NCBI GenBank assembly: GCA_964414595.1
Contig: CAYPXJ010000022.1
Span: forward strand, 1-26,368
Direction: 5' to 3'
Origin: CAYPXJ01 sp964414595
GTDB lineage: Bacteria > Pseudomonadota > Alphaproteobacteria > Rickettsiales > CAIJLX01
Length of the DNA: 26,368 nucleotides
In this document: positions 22,074-26,368 of the stretch, piece after piece
Layout: the number at the start of each line of letters is the position of its first letter
Position numbering within the stretch: the first letter of the stretch is position 1
Made by a program: the position numbers and the translations under genes
Notes under the pieces: generated by a model
What the model was told of the DNA's origin: nothing
Seen by the model: the letters and a program-made list of their open reading frames with translations, nothing else
The model's database searches: none

Positions 22074-23795
22074 ATGCAGCACAAACCGATGCGTTATCCC
22101 ATTGCTTATGCCATGCGCGAATCTTTTTCGCGCGGTTATTCGCTGCCATTCCTTCTCTCGGATTTAGGTTCGGGATTTGTGGTATCGCTGGTGGCGCTGC
22201 CGCTTTCAATGGCGCTGGCGATTGCGGTAGGCTTGCCGCCACAGCACGGTCTTTACACCGCCATCGTCGCCGGCATTGCGGTCGCCCTTTTCGGCGGTTC
22301 GCGCTTTCAGGTGAGCGGGCCTACAGCCGCTTTCGTCGTTATTCTTGCACCCATTGTTTCGGAATTCGGTCTCCGCGGACTCATCTGGTGCGGCATCATG
22401 GCAGGCGTCATGCTTATCGTCTTCGCGATTTCCGGCCTTGGCAAACTTATGCGTTTTATTCCCTACCCTGTCACCACAGGTTTTACGGCAGGTATAGCCG
22501 TGGTGCTTGGGCTACTCGCGCTGAATGATTTTTTTGGTCTCGGTATCCAGGGCATGGGCGGCCTTAGTTTTATAGAAAAAATGCACGCGCTCACATCGCA
22601 CATGATGGAATTAAACGCCGATGAAACCATTATCGGCATTCTGACGCTTGGCGTTATTTTTGCTGGCAATCGCTGGATTCCTTATGTTCCCGCGCCGATG
22701 ATAGGCATGGTTGTAGGCACCATCACCGCCTTTATCTTAAACTCGCTCGGCTACGAAATCGCTACCATCGCCAGCACCTTTACCTATGCCAATCCCGATG
22801 GTGTGGATTTGCCGGGCATCCCACCTTACCCACCCACCTTTCATCTGCCCACTCTAGCGCCGGGCGAATTGCTGAGCCTGCCCACCGTACACGAATTACA
22901 AAACTGGATTGCACCCGCCGCTACCATCGCAGCGCTTGCCGCACTTGAGTCACTTTTATCCGCCACCATTGCCGATAGTATGACCGGCACGCGCCACCAT
23001 CCCAGTGCCGAATTAGCAGGCATTGGTATCGGCAATATTCTCTCCGCCATGGTGGCAGGCATTCCCGCCACCGGTGCCATCGCGCGCACAGCGGCTAATA
23101 TCCATAGTGGCGCAAAAACCCCACTTTCCTCGGTATTTCATGCCTTATTCATTCTGCTCTATATTATGTTGCTCGCACCCTATGTCGCCTATGTTCCCAT
23201 GGCGTCCTTAGCGGCGCTTTTGATGGTCATCGCGTGGCGTATGTCGCATTTACACCAATGTCTGCGCACGCTGCAAATCGCACCTACCGCAGATAAAATC
23301 GTGCTGCTCACATGCTTCACGCTCACGGTCGTCACCGACATGGTGATGGGCGTTACGGTGGGTCTTATCATGGCTTCATTTCTTTTCATGCAGCGCGTGG
23401 CGACCCTCATGCAGGTGGATGTCGATCCGCCGCGTTTACGCACCTCGCGCGCCGCGCAAAATCTTCCTCAATCTGTTTTGCTCTACCGCATGGAAGGACC
23501 GCTCTTCTTTGGAACGGTGGAAAAAGCTTTCGACCGCGCCAGCAATGTGCACGATCAAGTCCGCACCTTGATTATCGATATGGAAAATGTGCCGCTTATT
23601 GATATGACAGGCCTTGTGGCCTTGCGCTCCCTTATCGAGCGTATGGTGCATGATCGTCGTAAAGTAATTATCTGCGCGCGTGTTGCCGTGCTGGAAAGCA
23701 TCAAGCGCAAATTAGAAAATATGCCGGAAAACAAGCGCGTCTATTATTATGCCAATCTGCGCACCGCGCTCGACAAAGTCCGTAAAAAGAAATAA
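22074..23795 (+). CDS. SulP family anion transporter with STAS domain
   Basis: The product has 573 residues. It has about 12-14 membrane helices in the first ~430 residues, with LPLSMALAIAVGLPPQHGLYTAIVAG and FGGSRFQVSGPTAAF, both SulP signatures. A cytoplasmic C-terminal STAS domain follows (~450-560), with LIIDMENVPLIDMTGLVAL. SulP proteins carry sulfate, bicarbonate or other anions; the substrate cannot be read from the sequence. The ATG at 22074 is chosen; GTG 22062 and ATG 22089 are possible, and none has a clear ribosome binding site. The next gene starts 2 bp after the stop. Confidence 0.93.
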   Translation: MQHKPMRYPIAYAMRESFSRGYSLPFLLSDLGSGFVVSLVALPLSMALAIAVGLPPQHGLYTAIVAGIAVALFGGSRFQVSGPTAAFVVILAPIVSEFGLRGLIWCGIMAGVMLIVFAISGLGKLMRFIPYPVTTGFTAGIAVVLGLLALNDFFGLGIQGMGGLSFIEKMHALTSHMMELNADETIIGILTLGVIFAGNRWIPYVPAPMIGMVVGTITAFILNSLGYEIATIASTFTYANPDGVDLPGIPPYPPTFHLPTLAPGELLSLPTVHELQNWIAPAATIAALAALESLLSATIADSMTGTRHHPSAELAGIGIGNILSAMVAGIPATGAIARTAANIHSGAKTPLSSVFHALFILLYIMLLAPYVAYVPMASLAALLMVIAWRMSHLHQCLRTLQIAPTADKIVLLTCFTLTVVTDMVMGVTVGLIMASFLFMQRVATLMQVDVDPPRLRTSRAAQNLPQSVLLYRMEGPLFFGTVEKAFDRASNVHDQVRTLIIDMENVPLIDMTGLVALRSLIERMVHDRRKVIICARVAVLESIKRKLENMPENKRVYYYANLRTALDKVRKKK

Positions 23796-23797
23796 CG

Positions 23798-25525
23798 ATG
23801 CACGAATCAAATAAAGCTACAGAAAATCTATCTTTTTTTCTTCTCGCTTTGTTTGCCTCCTGGACTCTCTATTGCCATATCCTCGTTTTCAGCAATCAGA
23901 ATTTCGCAACCCTGGTGACCTACAGCTGGGTGCCGGCTATTCCGCTTCTTTTTTTGCTCCCGCGGTTGCGTTTTGACCTGAAATTATTGCCACCCATTCT
24001 TATCGCCGTTGCCGCCACGCTACTTATTCAGCGCGTACATGGCGACGATGGGTTCTATCTTAATCTGATGGTAAGCGCGCTCGAAGACCCGCAGGCGGTG
24101 TTGTTCTCACACGACACCATGCACGGCGTAGAAGGGTTGCCGCTACTGCTTCCTACTTATAAAATTCATACGCTCGAACTCCTTGCCGCAACCGTGGCGA
24201 AACTCACCTCTCTCCCGCCAGCTACGGTGCATTATCTGATTCTTGCGCCCGTTTACGCCGCGCTGGTAGTATACGCAACGGCGCTGCTCGCGCATCTGCT
24301 TACACCGCGTTATTGGCTGCATCTAACCTACGCAACCATAGCCTTGATGGTGGTCTTTACATTTTTTTCTGCCGGGCTCGGCAACTTATCTTTTGGTAAA
24401 ATGCAGCAGGGTAAATCGCTTCTCGCATTGGCGGTTGTCCCGCTGATTATGGTGTACACCGCGCGCGTGATGCGCCTCTCATTTCCAGCCGATTCCTGGT
24501 TCATGTTGATTGTCGCGAATATTGTCGCGGTGGGCAGCACAGCCACCGGGCTTTATATCGCTCCGCTTGCCACAGCTCTTACTGCGGCGGGTTGCTGGCG
24601 ATACGATAAAGATACCACGCTGCGCGGAATGCTTGCCGCTTTGGCGTGTTTTTATCCCATCGCCTGGGGGCTATTCCTGCGCGAAGCGGTGGCGGAAGCA
24701 TCGCCTGTTTTGGCGGATAGCTCTCTCGTTATAGAACCTAATGACGAGGTTCTTGCTCTGAATACCGGCTATGCTGGTTATCTTTTTTGGGCAGCAACGC
24801 TTGGCGCATGGCTATTTCTGAAAGGCTGGCCACAGCGCATGATAGCTATCATGGTCGGGCTTTTTCTGCTCATCTTCATGAACCCGCTGCTGATCAAATT
24901 CTGGGCAACGCATCTCACTGGCACGCCGACATTTCGCCGTTTATGGTGGGCAATTCCGCGTCATCTTTTTATGGGCATTCTTATGATTGTGCCCTTTCTG
25001 AAAGGTTTGCAAACTTGGATTGCTGTTCTGTTCGCGGGTGCATTTCTTGCACTCACCGCTTATGTCACGCTTCCCAATTCCCACACACCGCTGCTCGATT
25101 TTAACACCACGATTCGCTTTCAATTTCCTCCTGCCCCGAAACTTCCTGCTGAGCGTATCGCCCTAATTCAAAACATCATCCCGCAATTACCTCCGCGCGC
25201 GCGCATACTTGCGCCAGAAACGCTCGCACGCTGGTTTATCGTTCTGCCGCAACATCCCTATCCGCTGTGCGTATCTCAGCAATATCTTGATCAGTTAGAA
25301 AGTTTTTTTGGTGCGAAGGAAGTTCAGCGCCGTAAAACACTGTGTAATTATATTGATGGCGTTTCGCGCGCGGATACGGCGCCTCAATGGCTTGCTGAAT
25401 CGCATCTGGATGGCATTATCGTGCCCGATGGCAATCGTTGGCAGGCTGAAATTGCAAAAACCCTCACCGTAGAAAATTATACCTCGCGCCAGCTTTCTGG
25501 TTTCACGCTCTGGATTAAACCTTGA
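23798..25525 (+). CDS. Polytopic membrane protein, possible GT-C-type glycosyltransferase
   Basis: The product has 575 residues: about 11-12 membrane helices in the first ~430 residues, then a soluble C-terminal domain. An acidic HGDDGFYLNLM motif lies in the first large loop (~81-91), where GT-C enzymes often have their catalytic Asp/Glu. I do not recognise the exact family; it resembles uncharacterised bacterial membrane proteins. The gene starts 2 bp after the SulP stop and is followed by a polyprenyl-phosphate-type family 2 glycosyltransferase, the class that makes lipid-linked sugar donors for GT-C enzymes. A role in cell-envelope glycosylation is inferred from that pairing. Confidence 0.7.
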   Translation: MHESNKATENLSFFLLALFASWTLYCHILVFSNQNFATLVTYSWVPAIPLLFLLPRLRFDLKLLPPILIAVAATLLIQRVHGDDGFYLNLMVSALEDPQAVLFSHDTMHGVEGLPLLLPTYKIHTLELLAATVAKLTSLPPATVHYLILAPVYAALVVYATALLAHLLTPRYWLHLTYATIALMVVFTFFSAGLGNLSFGKMQQGKSLLALAVVPLIMVYTARVMRLSFPADSWFMLIVANIVAVGSTATGLYIAPLATALTAAGCWRYDKDTTLRGMLAALACFYPIAWGLFLREAVAEASPVLADSSLVIEPNDEVLALNTGYAGYLFWAATLGAWLFLKGWPQRMIAIMVGLFLLIFMNPLLIKFWATHLTGTPTFRRLWWAIPRHLFMGILMIVPFLKGLQTWIAVLFAGAFLALTAYVTLPNSHTPLLDFNTTIRFQFPPAPKLPAERIALIQNIIPQLPPRARILAPETLARWFIVLPQHPYPLCVSQQYLDQLESFFGAKEVQRRKTLCNYIDGVSRADTAPQWLAESHLDGIIVPDGNRWQAEIAKTLTVENYTSRQLSGFTLWIKP

Positions 25526-25556
25526 AAATAAGTGGCATGCCGTGGATAGTGAAGCC

Positions 25557-26368
25557 ATGAAAATCGCGGTTGTCATACCCAGTTATAAAGTTGCTGCTCA
25601 CATCGGCGATGTGATTGCGCGTATCGGCAAAGAAGTCGATCGCATTTTTGTTGTGGATGACGCCTGCCCCGAGCAAAGCGGCGATTATGCCGCGCGCGTG
25701 GGTGATGCTCGCGTGCGCGTCCTGCGCCATGAAAAAAATCAGGGCGTCGGCGGGGCGGTGATAACCGGTTATAAAGCTGCGCTGGAAGAACATATGGATA
25801 TTGTTGTAAAGCTGGATGGCGATGGGCAAATGGATCCCTCGCTGATTTCCCGCATGACCGCGCCTATTATGGCCAGCCAGGCGGATTACACCAAAGGCAA
25901 CCGCTTTTACTACCCACGGGATGCACGCGGCATGCCGTTGCTACGTTGGTTTGGTAATATTTGCCTTTCATTTCTTACCAAACTTTCTTCTGGTTACTGG
26001 AATCTCTTTGACCCCACCAATGGCTTTACCGCCATCCACGCGCGCGTGTTGCGCACATTGCCATTTTCCAAAATCAGCCACCGTTATTTTTTTGAATCAG
26101 ATATGCTTTTTCGTCTTTATAACGCGCGTGCCGCCATTCTGGAAATTCCACTCCATGCGCATTACGGCGAAGAAAAAAGCAGCTTGCGCATTCGTCATAT
26201 TCTGCTGCCCTTCCTGGCGGGTCATACACGTAATTTTTTCAAACGTATTTTTTATCATTATTACCTGCGAAATTTCTCTATCGCATCGCTGGAATTGTTG
26301 CTGGGCAGCGTTCTTTTTACGTTCGGAATGGTCACCGGATTTGCGAATTGGATGCACAGTATTAATAC
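25557..26368 (+). CDS. Family 2 glycosyltransferase, DPM1-like, 3' end beyond the window
   Basis: 270 codons are visible and the frame remains open at the edge. The GT-A fold is clear: KIAVVIPSYKVAAHIGDVI at the start, VDDACPE, then NQGVGGAVITGYKAA and the DGDGQMDPSLI motif (~94-104) that binds nucleotide sugar and metal. GYWNLFDPTNGFTAI (~148-162) is typical of dolichyl- or undecaprenyl-phosphate sugar transferases. A hydrophobic segment near the edge (~245-260) begins the membrane part. The start ATG 25557 fits the family; GTG 25542 would add five residues. It probably supplies a lipid-linked sugar, perhaps for the upstream membrane protein. Confidence 0.9.
   Translation, partial: MKIAVVIPSYKVAAHIGDVIARIGKEVDRIFVVDDACPEQSGDYAARVGDARVRVLRHEKNQGVGGAVITGYKAALEEHMDIVVKLDGDGQMDPSLISRMTAPIMASQADYTKGNRFYYPRDARGMPLLRWFGNICLSFLTKLSSGYWNLFDPTNGFTAIHARVLRTLPFSKISHRYFFESDMLFRLYNARAAILEIPLHAHYGEEKSSLRIRHILLPFLAGHTRNFFKRIFYHYYLRNFSIASLELLLGSVLFTFGMVTGFANWMHSIN

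Noticed and set aside
1..26368. tRNA, rRNA, CRISPR arrays, insertion-sequence transposases
   Set aside because: None was seen on either strand on reading; no transposase-like frame or regularly spaced repeats are present.

Overview
This window comes from the chromosome of an alphaproteobacterium of roughly 50% G+C. The order cannot be fixed from the sequence. The main evidence is the cytochrome c oxidase block coxB-coxA-(membrane protein)-ctaB-coxF-ctaG-coxC-DUF983-surf1, which leads (with an M32 carboxypeptidase gene in between) into thrC and a processing-type M16 peptidase, an arrangement typical of that class. A flagellar flgB-flgC-fliE-fliQ operon indicates a motile ancestor or a motile cell. 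A run of 10 Ns at 7328-7337 marks an assembly gap.

Layout. 1-1574 (minus): a long glutamine/glutamate-rich protein that runs off the left edge, behind a Pho-box promoter. 1708-3516 (plus): RutE-type nitroreductase, BolA, monothiol CGFS glutaredoxin and NadD, tightly packed. 3544-3660: an inverted-repeat element. 3665-4441 (minus): a duplicated cysteine-rich domain and a small membrane protein in one reading frame, separated by a single TAA. 4593-6122 (minus): the flagellar operon. 6250-7050 (minus): an orphan gene behind a second Pho-box promoter. 7116-7864 (minus): an A+T-rich gene split by the gap. 7873-9312 (minus): tldD. 9412-16091 (plus): cytochrome oxidase subunits and assembly factors. 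16108-20274 (plus): M32 carboxypeptidase, thrC, M16 peptidase. 20369-22043 (plus): AhpD-like protein, OsmC-like protein and TetR regulator, apparently one redox-response unit. 22074-26368 (plus): a SulP transporter, a polytopic membrane protein and a family 2 glycosyltransferase that runs off the right edge.

How the genes work together. CoxB, CoxA and CoxC are the three core subunits of an aa3-type oxidase. CtaB makes heme O, CtaG delivers copper to CuB, and SURF1 and CoxF assist assembly. A strong terminator after the unknown 171-residue membrane protein separates coxBA from the assembly genes. BolA and the CGFS glutaredoxin are known partners in iron-sulfur handling. The OsmC, AhpD-like and TetR genes form a peroxide or electrophile defence unit with a candidate operator upstream.

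The most interesting signals are regulatory. Two Pho boxes have identical geometry (an 18-bp box, 10 bp, then a -10 hexamer) and precede two uncharacterised genes, which suggests an unannotated phosphate-starvation output. Others are a 12-bp intercistronic hairpin that contains the osmC Shine-Dalgarno sequence, a CtrA-like box before the stop-interrupted cysteine-rich gene, and an abrupt change of codon usage inside the M32 gene. All calls were made by reading the sequence; no database search was run.
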